Positions 9,476 through 18,015 of a stretch of DNA of 61,315 bases are shown piece by piece. A model generated the notes under the pieces. That model made no database searches. It was not told the DNA's origin and saw nothing but the letters and a program-made list of their open reading frames with translations. The translations under genes and the position numbers were made by a program. Positions within the stretch are counted from its first letter, which is position 1. Every line of letters starts with the position of its first letter. This stretch comes from DASZMX01 sp035551475 (lineage in GTDB: Bacteria > Verrucomicrobiota > Verrucomicrobiia > Limisphaerales > Palsa-1400): positions 1 through 61,315 of the forward strand of contig DASZMX010000058.1 in assembly GCA_035551475.1 (NCBI GenBank). The letters run 5' to 3'.

Positions 9476-9504
9476 GCTCCCGCCGCCGAGATGGCCGCTT
9501 GCTC

Positions 9505-10305
9505 ATGGACGCCAAACTAAAAGGAAAAACCGCGCTGGTCACCGGCGGATGCAGCGGCATCGGACGCCAAATCGCGCGCGCGCTGGCGGAGGAAGGCGTG
9601 GCCGTGGCCATCGCCGATCTCAAGCCCGACCCCACGATGGTGGAAGAGTTCACGCAATGGGGGGTTCCCTGCCATCTTATTCCCTGCGATGTCAGCGTGG
9701 AAAAGAATGTCAACGCCATGGTCAGCGAGGCCATCGCCAAGCTGGGAAAACTCGATTTCTATATTAATAATGCCGCGGCGGCCCTCCATCAGCCTGCCAC
9801 AAAAATCACCACGGAAGCCTGGCACACCGTGCTGAATACGAATCTCGCGGCCTGCGTTTGGGGTTGCCGGGAAGCATCCAGGCACATGATTGCGCGCGGC
9901 GGCGGCGGCATATTGATTGTGGGTTCCACGTCCATCTACACCCCGGGTCCGGCGGAAACGGTTTATCGCATTTCCAAACTCGGCTTGAAGTCCCTGAGCC
10001 AAAGCTTGGCCATCGAACTCGCGCCCTTTCACATCCGCGTCAATCTCCTGGTGCCGGGCCATTATCAAACTCGACTCACCGCCGGCATTCCGCCGGAGAT
10101 CGAGGCAAAGTTGATCCAGCAAATTCCGTTGCGACGGTTTGGCAATCTGCGCGAATGCGGTTGCGCTGCGGTCATGCTCCTGTCGGACGAATTGAGCGGC
10201 TACACCACGGGGGCGGAATTGGTCGTGGATGGAGGATTGCATTTGCGCACCCTGCACTTTTTATCGGACGAGAAGTTGGCGGCGCTAAATCAGGCGGAAG
10301 CTTAA
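9505..10305 (+). CDS. SDR-family NAD(P)-dependent oxidoreductase
   Basis: 266 aa. The start is the ATG at 9505 (MDAKLKGKTALVTGG), because the upstream in-frame extension from 9325 has no homology-like content and would overlap the promoter. Classical SDR features are present: cofactor motif TGGCSGIG (about 11-18), NNAAA (about 88-92), a Ser in IVGSTSIY, the catalytic YRISK (YxxxK), and the C-terminal GAELVVDGG. It oxidises or reduces a hydroxyl/keto group of a small metabolite. In this locus it probably acts on the imported sugar or its acid, as SDRs do in non-phosphorylative rhamnose and fucose pathways. It is first in the plus-strand set SDR / Ldh_2 / BKACE / ADH / GH116. Confidence 0.92.
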   Translation: MDAKLKGKTALVTGGCSGIGRQIARALAEEGVAVAIADLKPDPTMVEEFTQWGVPCHLIPCDVSVEKNVNAMVSEAIAKLGKLDFYINNAAAALHQPATKITTEAWHTVLNTNLAACVWGCREASRHMIARGGGGILIVGSTSIYTPGPAETVYRISKLGLKSLSQSLAIELAPFHIRVNLLVPGHYQTRLTAGIPPEIEAKLIQQIPLRRFGNLRECGCAAVMLLSDELSGYTTGAELVVDGGLHLRTLHFLSDEKLAALNQAEA

Positions 10306-10515
10306 GCCTATTATCCAGAGCGGACACCCTGCGATCATAATATCTTTTTCGCGTCAAATAGTGTATTCTCTCAATAAAATTACTTTTTAAACTAATAAAA
10401 GAATTGCCTTCTTTGTTTATATTGATATTCTCAACCCAGATAGACCCCGATTTCACAAAGCCGGTCGCAATCGGAGTGGCCCCAAGCTCCACTGAAGTCG
10501 GAATTAAGAAGATTT
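10306..10515. other. AT-rich intergenic region between the SDR and Ldh_2 genes
   Basis: 210 bp, clearly richer in A+T than the flanking genes. It holds the promoter described at 10383-10431. It also has a small inverted repeat, AGTGG ... CCACT (about 10475-10495), ahead of a weak AAGAAG ribosome-binding site before the ATG at 10516. No coding potential is seen. Confidence 0.5.
10383..10431 (+). promoter_or_regulatory. Promoter of the Ldh_2 gene with AT-rich palindromic element (site B)
   Basis: CTTTTTAAACTAATAAAAG (10383-10401, CTTTT/AAAAG arms) is followed 2 nt later by TTGCCT (10404-10409), a 16-bp spacer and TATTCT (10426-10431). The layout matches those at 9426 and 19938. It suggests that Ldh_2 and the downstream BKACE, ADH and GH116 genes have their own start site, distinct from the SDR promoter. 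Confidence 0.5.
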
Positions 10516-11607
10516 ATGCCAAAGTTTGCCGCTAAGGATCTCGAAGAATACGCCATCGCCGTCTTTCAAGCTGCGGGATCGTCCCCCCACGAAGCGCGCA
10601 TTGTTGCCCAACACTTGATCGACGCCAACCTGGCCGGCCATGACTCCCATGGCGTTCTCAGAATCCCGCAATACCTGAACGCCGTTAAAGCCGGGAGAGT
10701 CAACGTCAACGCGCGCCCGAAAATTATTAGCGAAACCGCTTCCACGGCTTCCGTGGACGGTCAAGACGGCTTCGGGCAAGTCACTGCCAACGAATGCATG
10801 GCGCTCGGCATCGCCAAGGCCAAGGCGGCCGGCATCTCGGCTGTGACCTTTTGCAACGCCTATCATTCCGGGCGGATCGCCAGTTACACGAAGCTCGCGG
10901 CGGCGGAAGGGTTTATTTCCATTGTCGTCGTCAATGCCGGCGGCGGCGGCCAATCGGTCGCTCCTTTTGGCGGCCTGGGCCGCCGTCTGGCGACCAATCC
11001 GCTTTCCATCGCCGCTCCCTCCGGCAACGGCTTTCCCATCGTTTTGGATATCGCCACCAGCGTCGCGCCCGAGGGAAAAATCCGCGACCATTTTCAGCAG
11101 CGCAAGCCAGTGCCGTCGGGATGGATCATCGATGGAAAAGGAAAACCGACGACCAACGCGGCGGATTTTTACGAAGCGTCCGGCGCCTTGCTGCCGCTGG
11201 GAGGATCGGCCGGTTACAAGGGTTTCGGCTTGGGTTTCATGATCGATATCCTGGCCGGCGCGCTCTCGGGCGCGGGATGCTGCCGGCTCGATGCCCCCGA
11301 GCCGCAAGACGGGCTTTTCATCATTGTCATCGATATTGAACGTTTCATCCCGCTGGAGCGGTTCGCCAGCCATGTGGAGCAACTGGTGGAGCATGTGAAG
11401 TCCAGCCCCACCGCGCCTGGGTTCGACCGCGTGTTCGTGCCGGGCGAAGTCGAATTTGAAGAGGAGAAAAAACGCCGGCGCGACGGGATCATGGTCGATG
11501 GCCGCACTTGGGACGAGATCAAGGAAGCCGCAGCGTCGGTGGATTGTTTCCACCGTCCGCTCGAGCGCGGCGCGGAACCCGAAGCCTCGCTGCAAAAAGT
11601 TGTCTAA
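10516..11607 (+). CDS. Ldh_2-family malate/L-lactate/ureidoglycolate-type dehydrogenase
   Basis: 363 aa, cytoplasmic. It has the hallmarks of the Ldh_2 (YlbC/AllD/malate dehydrogenase) NAD(P)-dependent family, which is unrelated to Rossmann LDHs: the catalytic-His motif HDSHGVLRIPQY near residues 42-53, DGQDGFGQV, FCNAYHSGRIASYTKLAAAEG, ATNPLSIAAPSG, LDIATSVAPEGKI, and the GYKGFGLGFMIDILAGALSG helix. Members oxidise 2-hydroxy acids such as malate, lactate, ureidoglycolate, sulfolactate or diketogulonate. Placed between an SDR and a BKACE enzyme, it probably handles a hydroxy/keto acid intermediate of the same pathway. Substrate unknown. Confidence 0.9.
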   Translation: MPKFAAKDLEEYAIAVFQAAGSSPHEARIVAQHLIDANLAGHDSHGVLRIPQYLNAVKAGRVNVNARPKIISETASTASVDGQDGFGQVTANECMALGIAKAKAAGISAVTFCNAYHSGRIASYTKLAAAEGFISIVVVNAGGGGQSVAPFGGLGRRLATNPLSIAAPSGNGFPIVLDIATSVAPEGKIRDHFQQRKPVPSGWIIDGKGKPTTNAADFYEASGALLPLGGSAGYKGFGLGFMIDILAGALSGAGCCRLDAPEPQDGLFIIVIDIERFIPLERFASHVEQLVEHVKSSPTAPGFDRVFVPGEVEFEEEKKRRRDGIMVDGRTWDEIKEAAASVDCFHRPLERGAEPEASLQKVV

Positions 11608-11654
11608 ATCTTCCGCGCGCCGCCGGCGCCGGGAAACTTATATACTACACAACC

Positions 11655-12527
11655 ATGGATAAACTCATCATTACGGTCACTTGTGATTCCACGATGTCCT
11701 ACCCCGGAAACCCGCACAACCCCACGCCGCACGGCCTAGCCGCGGTCGCAGCGGAATACGTGCGGGGCGTGAATGCGGGCGCCAGCATCTGTCATTTGCA
11801 CGGGCCCTATACCGTCGATGCCAAGATCCAGGCCGATGGCACGAAGCTCTCCAATTTGGACATACCGGGCTGGGCCGAACTCAAGGGCATGATCACCAAG
11901 GACGTCAAGCCGCTGATTCAATATGGCATCGCCAACGGCCGTTTTCCCCAGCGAAAAATCCTGATGCGCGAACAGAAACCCGACATGATCTCCACCTGTT
12001 TCAACGCGCATGATGAATGCTTCGATTACGAGCCCGGCCGGGAACCGGTGGAGCTCTACGGCCTCCATGACCGCGAAGAATTGACCGAGTATTGCAAAGT
12101 GACCAATGAACTCGGGGTGAAAATTGAAGCGGAATGTTTTCATTACGGCGGCGTTTGGAATGCGGAGCGCATGGTTGCAAAAGGCCTCCTTACCAAGCCG
12201 GTCTGGATCACGTTCTTTCTCGGATGGCGGGGCGGTTGTTACACGCCCCCGACCTTGAAAGCCATGCAGTACATGCACGATCATTTGCCGGACGGTTTTG
12301 TTTACAACACGTCGGTCATGGATCCGGAAGAACATTGGCGCGTGCTCACCATGGCCATCATGCTCGGAGGCCATGTGCGCGTCGGCATGGAGGACAATCC
12401 TTTCCTGCGGTCGGGCGAATACGCCAAAAGCAACGCCCAACTGGTGGAGAAAATCGTGCGCATCGCGCGGGAAGTGGGCCGCGATATTGCCACGCCCGAG
12501 GAAGCGCGAAAAATCGGCGGCATTTGA
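11655..12527 (+). CDS. BKACE family (3-keto-5-aminohexanoate cleavage enzyme-like, DUF849)
   Basis: 290 aa from the ATG at 11655; the longer in-frame extension from 11508 overlaps the Ldh_2 gene and is rejected. It is a TIM-barrel Claisen-type enzyme. The metal-binding His pair is at ICHLHGP (H47, H49), and a further ligand candidate, E246, is in VRVGMEDNPF. Family members condense a beta-keto acid with acetyl-CoA and release acetoacetate plus a shorter acyl-CoA. The N-terminal strand reads ITVTCDSTMSYPGNPHNP rather than the TGAE-type segment I remember from lysine-fermentation Kce, so it is probably a different subfamily and substrate. It lies 47 bp after Ldh_2 and 7 bp before the ADH, in a likely operon. 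Confidence 0.9.
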   Translation: MDKLIITVTCDSTMSYPGNPHNPTPHGLAAVAAEYVRGVNAGASICHLHGPYTVDAKIQADGTKLSNLDIPGWAELKGMITKDVKPLIQYGIANGRFPQRKILMREQKPDMISTCFNAHDECFDYEPGREPVELYGLHDREELTEYCKVTNELGVKIEAECFHYGGVWNAERMVAKGLLTKPVWITFFLGWRGGCYTPPTLKAMQYMHDHLPDGFVYNTSVMDPEEHWRVLTMAIMLGGHVRVGMEDNPFLRSGEYAKSNAQLVEKIVRIAREVGRDIATPEEARKIGGI

Positions 12528-12534
12528 ACCCGCC

Positions 12535-13551
12535 ATGCAGGCCGCCGTCATTGACGAAATCGGAAAGCCTTTGCGCGTCACGTCCGTTCCCGTTCCCACT
12601 CTGCGGTCGGACGAGGTCTTAATTGAGACCCGTACATGCGGCATTTGCCGGACGGATCTCCATATTCAGGACGGATTGGCGTATGTTCCCGCGCTGCCGC
12701 ATGTGCCGGGACACGAACCGGCTGGAGTGGTGGCGGCCATCGGCGCTGAAGTGACAAATTTCAAAGCCGGCGACCGGGTGGCGCCCTATCTATTCATGAC
12801 CTGCCGGGTATGCCGTTACTGTCGGACGGGCCGGGACGCGCAATGTCTTGATCTGGGAGGCGTGTTGGGCGTCACGATGAACGGCGGGTTCGCGGAGTTT
12901 TTTAAAGCGCCGGCGCGTAATCTGTTGCCTCTGCCCCCCAACGTGCCCTTTGCCGAAGGCGGCTTGGTGAGTTGTGCCGTGATTACCGCAATGCATGCTT
13001 TTCGCCGCGCCCGGCTGGGAGTCAACGACGTTGTGGCGGTCCTCGGCGTGGGCGGCATCGGCCAAATTCTGACGCAAATACTGGTCTCCGCCGGCATGAA
13101 AGTTCTGGCGATCGGCCGCTCCCCGCAAGGTCTCGATCTGGCCATCAAGGCCGGCGCCCACCTCGCGCTCGCTCCCGAGGACGCCACCCGCGCCCGGGTC
13201 AAAGATTTCTTCGGCATTGATGGCGTCCGCTGTGTCTTTGAATGTGTGGGCACGGCCAAGACCATGAAGCTGGCGAGTGACCTTGCGGAACGCGGCGGCC
13301 AAATCATCGTTATTGGCGAGGAAGCAGAGGCCCCGGGCATCGAAACCATTGCCATCGCCCAACGTGAACTGGAAATCATTGGCTCACGCAATGGCTCCCT
13401 GCAAGACGCCGCCGACGCCCTGCAGATGATGGAGGCCGGAATCATTCGCCCCGCCGTCGTGCGCCGTTTCAAGCTCGCGGAAATCAACGACGCTTTCGAT
13501 TTCATGCGCCGCGGCGAAGCGCACGGCCGGATAATCATCGACGTCAAATAA
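12535..13551 (+). CDS. Zinc-dependent medium-chain alcohol/polyol dehydrogenase
   Basis: 338 aa from the ATG at 12535. Catalytic zinc ligands are C35 in TCGICRTDLH and H60/E61 in PGHEP. A four-cysteine structural zinc site is at C90, C93, C96 and C104 (CRVCRYCRTGRDAQC). The Rossmann motif VLGVGGIGQ lies near 175-183, with ECVG in the second half. MDR-family enzymes of this type oxidise alcohols, polyols or sugars with NAD(P). It starts 7 bp after the BKACE gene and 33 bp before the GH116 with the propeller insert, so it belongs to the same operon. Confidence 0.92.
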   Translation: MQAAVIDEIGKPLRVTSVPVPTLRSDEVLIETRTCGICRTDLHIQDGLAYVPALPHVPGHEPAGVVAAIGAEVTNFKAGDRVAPYLFMTCRVCRYCRTGRDAQCLDLGGVLGVTMNGGFAEFFKAPARNLLPLPPNVPFAEGGLVSCAVITAMHAFRRARLGVNDVVAVLGVGGIGQILTQILVSAGMKVLAIGRSPQGLDLAIKAGAHLALAPEDATRARVKDFFGIDGVRCVFECVGTAKTMKLASDLAERGGQIIVIGEEAEAPGIETIAIAQRELEIIGSRNGSLQDAADALQMMEAGIIRPAVVRRFKLAEINDAFDFMRRGEAHGRIIIDVK

Positions 13552-13584
13552 ATTCCCGTCCGGAAAAGTTGCCCCACTTTTTTT

Positions 13585-16500
13585 ATGAAGCACGAACCTT
13601 CCCGCTGGCTCAGGCTCGCCCTGCTGGTTGGCGCCGCGTCCTGCGCGCGAGGCGCCGCGGACGCGCCGTTGATTCCAGACGAGGTCCCGCCTTTGGAATG
13701 GGTGCAATTCTCCACGCCTTCCTATTCCGCCCCGGTCTCAGGAATGGTTTTCGATGATCAACATCCAACTTGTTGCGGGCTGGCTCTGGGCGGAATCGCC
13801 ACCGGCTGTCTGGATCTGGATGTGGATGGAACCATCGGCTTCGACACTTTGTGGCAAGGCTATCCCAAGAAACTCCAGCGCAAAACGCCGTTTCTCGGCA
13901 TGGCCATCGGCGACAAGAGCTGGGTGCTCGCGGCGCCTGCCATCATTCGCGGCGGCATTCAGGAGGGATGTTACGAGCCTGGCCGCGATCCTTACACCGG
14001 GCCGCGCAAATGGAATATCGCGACTCCCGCCATCGCCGGTGTGAAGAGCGCATCCAGCATTCGCTATTTCGGCCATTATCCAGCGGTCAACTATCAATAC
14101 AAGACGGAGGCGCCGGTGACGGTCAGCTTGCGCTCATGGAGCCCATTTATTCCGGGCGACGTGGCGGCCTCGAGCATTCCTGCCATCGTTTTTGAAATTC
14201 ATCTCCAAAATACAAGTGACGCGCGCCAGAAAGGAGCCCTCGCTTTGAATTATCCGGGCGTCCAACCGTCCGACGCGAAAAACACGCGCTGGGCGGATGC
14301 CGGCCAAAAAGGGGACGTCCTTCTCAAGGCCGGGGCGCCTCCCTTTGATGGCAAAATGCTGCCCGAAACTCAACCGGCCTTTACCCGGCCCAACCCAGGG
14401 AGCGTCCCGGGCGGGAAAATGGTCATCGCCGATCTTTCCCAAACGGGACGCCCCGAACTTTTGCTCGCCGTGCGCGATCGCGCCACGGATCGGGGCTTCT
14501 TAATCTCAATGCGGCGCACCGCCGAAACCTTCGGCAAACCGATGAACGGCGCTGGAAAATACGAATATGAAATCATCGACGCCATCGCGCATGACGGCTT
14601 TTCCGCCGTTGCGGCTGGCTCGTTAACTTCCCATGAGCAACGGATCGTGGCCGGCACAGAATCGGGCAAAGTGTATTCCTATCGGCTAAAAACCCCGGGT
14701 TACCATCCCGCCAGCGTGGAACCGCTGGCCTTCTACGACCGCGTCTGCCTCAATCCCGCGCAAACCGATGGCGGCCACATTTCCGAGATTCGCCTCGCGC
14801 CCCTGTATGGCGCCGGCAACGAAGTGATCTATTCGGTCGGTTACAAATCCCCGCACAGCGACACCAAACCCGGCGTGTATGTCATCGACGAGCAAGGGCC
14901 GTTTCCCGTTTCTACCGATTCGCAATCGGAATACCTCGGTTGTGCGGCCGGTGATTTCCTGGGCGACGGCGCGACCGAAGTGGCCGTCGCTTCAAAGTCA
15001 TCGATCGCGGAGAAGAATTGGGTGAAAATGTTCCGCCTCACCGGCCATGGGCAAGTCACGAGCGAGGAAACGGTTCTCAGCCTGGACGCAAACGAAGGTC
15101 CGCAATGGCTGGCGGCGGGCGATTTCAATGGCGACGGCACGAACGACCTGCTGGCCGGAACCTTGCGGCGCGGAGTATTATGGACGCAGCGCCTGAAAAA
15201 TTCTTCTCGACTCGAACACGCCTGGTCGGAGCCGGAAGTCGCCAGCGCCGAAGATTTTGTCGCTTACTCCGATCCCGTCAAGGCCTTCAAAAATGATCCG
15301 CGCACTTATCTTGCGGTGGGCGGCCAGAACACCATGATGCTCGGGCGGCGCGACGGCCCGGACGTGCCTCCCGGCCAAAGTAAAACCTGGGCGATGCAAA
15401 GGTACTATCTCGGCCCTCATCAGGGCTTGCAAGACGCCGCGCTGCCGGCGGTGGCCCTGGGAAATTTGAGCGGCGCCGACGCGGCGGACGTCCTCACATG
15501 GAACTCGCAGGGTGAATTGACCGGCGTCACTGAAGAAGGCGGAAAATTCTTCGATGTTCCGCTCCCTCGCGCATTGCGGCGCCAAACGACAGCCAAGCCC
15601 ATGTCAACCGTGGTCTCACTGCCCTTTAACGAGCAATACGCGTTAAGCTTTCTCGACGGCCAGACCGGCCGTTTCGGCGGCGACCTCGGCAAATCGCCGC
15701 ACGGCTGGGCCGACATCCAAAAGGAATTGCCGGCGGCCGATGCTTCCGACACGGGCGCTTCCGCCGCCATCGATTTCGACCTCGCCCCCGGAGAATCGCG
15801 GGTTTATCGCGTCGCGCTCAGTTGGTTCGCGCCCCAGTGGCGCTCCACCTTCACCTACACGCGCATGAACCTTGGACGGTATCGGGACGTGACCGACATC
15901 GCGTCGTTCATGAATGCGCACCATGCGGAATTGTGGACGCGCATCGAAGCGTGGCAACGCGTCGTTGACCAGGAGAAGGATTTTCCGATTTGGCTAAAAG
16001 ACGCGCTGATCAATTCGCTGGCCTTGATTACAGTGGACAGCTATTGGGCCGCCGCACAGCCGCCGCTCGGCAATTGGTGTTTTCCCGGGGGTCTCTACGC
16101 CATGATCGAATCGCCGCGGGCCGCTCCCCAAACCGAATGCATTCCGTGCACCTGGTATGGGAATATTCCGGTGGTTTATTTTTTCCCGGAATTAATGCAC
16201 AGCACGCTGCGCGGCTTTAAGGAATACCAACGCACCAACGACGGCGCCATGGCCTTCAATTTCGCGCCCCGCGACGAGATGTGGTGGACCGGTGATCATG
16301 CTTTGGAAAACCAGATTGCCCTCAACGGCTTTTGTTTTGTTGACCTGGTGAACCGCCAATGGCTGCGCACGGGCGAGGATGCCATCGTTCACGAATTTTA
16401 TCCCGCGGTCAAAGCCGCGACGCAATTTGCCATCAACTGCCGGCCGCAGGCATTCGGGCTCATGCACATGCCCCAGTATGGGAGCGCCACGGAATGGTGG

Positions 16501-17313
16501 GAAGGCTGGCAATGGGAAGGGCTCACGACCCATGCGGGAAGCCTCAACCTGGCGGGAGCGTTAATCGCGGAAAAAATGGCGGAAAAAGAAGGCGATCACG
16601 ATTTCGCCCAGCAATGCGCGCAGTGGGTTCACCAGGGAGAGCAAATCCTGGAGCGCGACATGTGGAACGGTCAAACGTATTTGCTGTTTAAAAATCCCAA
16701 AACCGGCCGGATCGCCGATGATATCATGGCCAATCAATTCGACGCGCAGTGGGTTTCCTTTTACGGAGCCGTGCCCCCGGTTTTTAATTCCGATCATTTT
16801 GCGACGGGCCTGAATTCGGTTCGCACTTCGTGCATTGTTGACACCGGCCTCTCCGCCTTCGCGTCCAAAGCGGGAAAGCCCTATTTGAAAGCCTACGGAA
16901 ATTTCACCCCGGAAGCATTCATCCTGGGAATGACCTACATGTATGCGGGCGACCCGGAAACGGGCCTGGACCTTTGCCGCCGGACGCTGGACAACATTTA
17001 CAAAAAACAACGCTATGCCTTTGACTGGCCCAATGAAATCGACTGCGAAACCGGCAAGCGCAGCTATGGCACCGATTACTATCAAAATATGATTGTCTGG
17101 GCGATCCCGGCGGCCTTGCACCGCCAAACCCTGGCGATGGCCGTGGCGAAGGGATCGCTGGTGGATCGCGTGATCGAGGCCGGCGCCCGCCCGTCGCGCA
17201 TCAGCAAGGAGCTGCAAACGGTGAAACCGGCGGGAACACATGACAATCTCGTGCCGGATTACATCCCGCCGACCACCGGCGATGTGAAACCGCTGCCGGC
17301 CAAAACCAACTAA
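13585..17313 (+). CDS. GH116/DUF608 glycosidase with an inserted FG-GAP/VCBS propeller-like domain (paralog 4)
   Basis: 1,242 aa, about 400 longer than the other copies. A signal peptide ends near residue 24. The GH116 N-domain begins normally (LALGGIATGCLDLDVDG, YFGHYPAV) and breaks after LNYPGVQ (221-227). It resumes at about residue 682 with NEQYALSFLDGQTGRFGGDLG, which matches the strand at the same position in the paralogs. The 450 residues between contain FG-GAP/VCBS-like Ca-binding strands, for example GDFLGDGATEVAVAS (D457) and GDFNGDGTNDLLAG (D513), plus weaker copies near 280 and 630. The catalytic domain keeps E842 (AMIESPRAA) and E970/E973 (TEWWEG). It is the last gene of the plus-strand dehydrogenase set. 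The stop overlaps the convergent SGNH gene by 4 bp. Confidence 0.9.
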   Translation: MKHEPSRWLRLALLVGAASCARGAADAPLIPDEVPPLEWVQFSTPSYSAPVSGMVFDDQHPTCCGLALGGIATGCLDLDVDGTIGFDTLWQGYPKKLQRKTPFLGMAIGDKSWVLAAPAIIRGGIQEGCYEPGRDPYTGPRKWNIATPAIAGVKSASSIRYFGHYPAVNYQYKTEAPVTVSLRSWSPFIPGDVAASSIPAIVFEIHLQNTSDARQKGALALNYPGVQPSDAKNTRWADAGQKGDVLLKAGAPPFDGKMLPETQPAFTRPNPGSVPGGKMVIADLSQTGRPELLLAVRDRATDRGFLISMRRTAETFGKPMNGAGKYEYEIIDAIAHDGFSAVAAGSLTSHEQRIVAGTESGKVYSYRLKTPGYHPASVEPLAFYDRVCLNPAQTDGGHISEIRLAPLYGAGNEVIYSVGYKSPHSDTKPGVYVIDEQGPFPVSTDSQSEYLGCAAGDFLGDGATEVAVASKSSIAEKNWVKMFRLTGHGQVTSEETVLSLDANEGPQWLAAGDFNGDGTNDLLAGTLRRGVLWTQRLKNSSRLEHAWSEPEVASAEDFVAYSDPVKAFKNDPRTYLAVGGQNTMMLGRRDGPDVPPGQSKTWAMQRYYLGPHQGLQDAALPAVALGNLSGADAADVLTWNSQGELTGVTEEGGKFFDVPLPRALRRQTTAKPMSTVVSLPFNEQYALSFLDGQTGRFGGDLGKSPHGWADIQKELPAADASDTGASAAIDFDLAPGESRVYRVALSWFAPQWRSTFTYTRMNLGRYRDVTDIASFMNAHHAELWTRIEAWQRVVDQEKDFPIWLKDALINSLALITVDSYWAAAQPPLGNWCFPGGLYAMIESPRAAPQTECIPCTWYGNIPVVYFFPELMHSTLRGFKEYQRTNDGAMAFNFAPRDEMWWTGDHALENQIALNGFCFVDLVNRQWLRTGEDAIVHEFYPAVKAATQFAINCRPQAFGLMHMPQYGSATEWWEGWQWEGLTTHAGSLNLAGALIAEKMAEKEGDHDFAQQCAQWVHQGEQILERDMWNGQTYLLFKNPKTGRIADDIMANQFDAQWVSFYGAVPPVFNSDHFATGLNSVRTSCIVDTGLSAFASKAGKPYLKAYGNFTPEAFILGMTYMYAGDPETGLDLCRRTLDNIYKKQRYAFDWPNEIDCETGKRSYGTDYYQNMIVWAIPAALHRQTLAMAVAKGSLVDRVIEAGARPSRISKELQTVKPAGTHDNLVPDYIPPTTGDVKPLPAKTN

Positions 17314-17993
17314 TCGCGGACGGGCAGCAGCTTGACAATGGCCGCGGTCACTTGTTTGGCCTGAAGAGCGGTTCCGTCGCTGTTGAAATGCACGTTATCA
17401 ATGTGCAGTTCGGGATGGCCCGCCGTGAGCGCTGCGAGATCATCCACATCAATGTGGGCGGGTTGGACGAACTCCAGGGCGGTGGCGTTGCGCGCCGCAA
17501 TTCGCTGGTCCGTGGCATGAGCTGGGTCGTGGGGCGAAACTTTGAGGGTGGTGGTGCTGGCCCAAACGAGCCGGGCTTGCGGCGCGTGTTGTTGCAGCGT
17601 GGCGAGGAACTGGGGAAACGCCGCGCGATATTCCGCCTCGGAATGCTCCCATCCGTGCATGCCATTATTAAAATGGATGATGTCGAAATGGTATTGATCG
17701 AGGACCATGACGACTTGTTGCATCAGGGCGGGATCGGAAATGAAAGCGGATGTGGCCAGCTTCGCCACATAGGCCCTGCCTGCCAGACTTTTTTCCACGG
17801 CCGCGTAGTAACCCTGGGAAATTGAGTCGCCGAGGAGCAGGACGCGCGGCAGGCCGGATTCGTTGGCATGCGGTATCCAAACGTCGCACCACGCGACGGC
17901 TTCAGCGGACGCCGACGGAGCGTGGATCGGTTCTGCCACGGCCGCAGATAACACAGCCAGAAAAAGAGGCGCGCACACCAGGCTCGTCTTCAT
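17310..17993 (-). CDS. Exported SGNH/GDSL-family hydrolase (probable carbohydrate esterase)
   Basis: 227 aa from the ATG at 17993 (MKTSLVCAPLF). Upstream in-frame sequence to 18110 overlaps the preceding gene and lacks a signal, so the shorter start is chosen. A Sec signal peptide is visible (residues 1-20, cleavage near AVA/EP). SGNH blocks are present: GDSIS with S57 as nucleophile, the FNNGMHGWEH block near 108-117, and D199-x-x-H202 in IDNVHFN near the C-terminus. Such enzymes remove acyl groups from polysaccharides in the periplasm or outside the cell. It follows the beta-helix protein by 22 bp, in an operon with a sugar-epimerase-like gene. This fits esterase plus lyase/hydrolase action on a decorated glycan, but the substrate is unknown. 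Confidence 0.85.
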   Translation of the reverse strand: MKTSLVCAPLFLAVLSAAVAEPIHAPSASAEAVAWCDVWIPHANESGLPRVLLLGDSISQGYYAAVEKSLAGRAYVAKLATSAFISDPALMQQVVMVLDQYHFDIIHFNNGMHGWEHSEAEYRAAFPQFLATLQQHAPQARLVWASTTTLKVSPHDPAHATDQRIAARNATALEFVQPAHIDVDDLAALTAGHPELHIDNVHFNSDGTALQAKQVTAAIVKLLPVRD

Positions 17994-18015
17994 GATCTCC
18001 AATCTTGCCGCACGC

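Noticed and set aside
9325..9504. Upstream in-frame extension of the SDR gene
   Set aside because: The SDR fold begins at MDAKLKGKTALVTGG. The extension would cover the promoter element and contains no family sequence.
12298..12534. Upstream extension of the Zn-ADH frame into the BKACE gene
   Set aside because: It overlaps the BKACE coding sequence in another frame, and the ADH family starts at MQAAVIDEIG.
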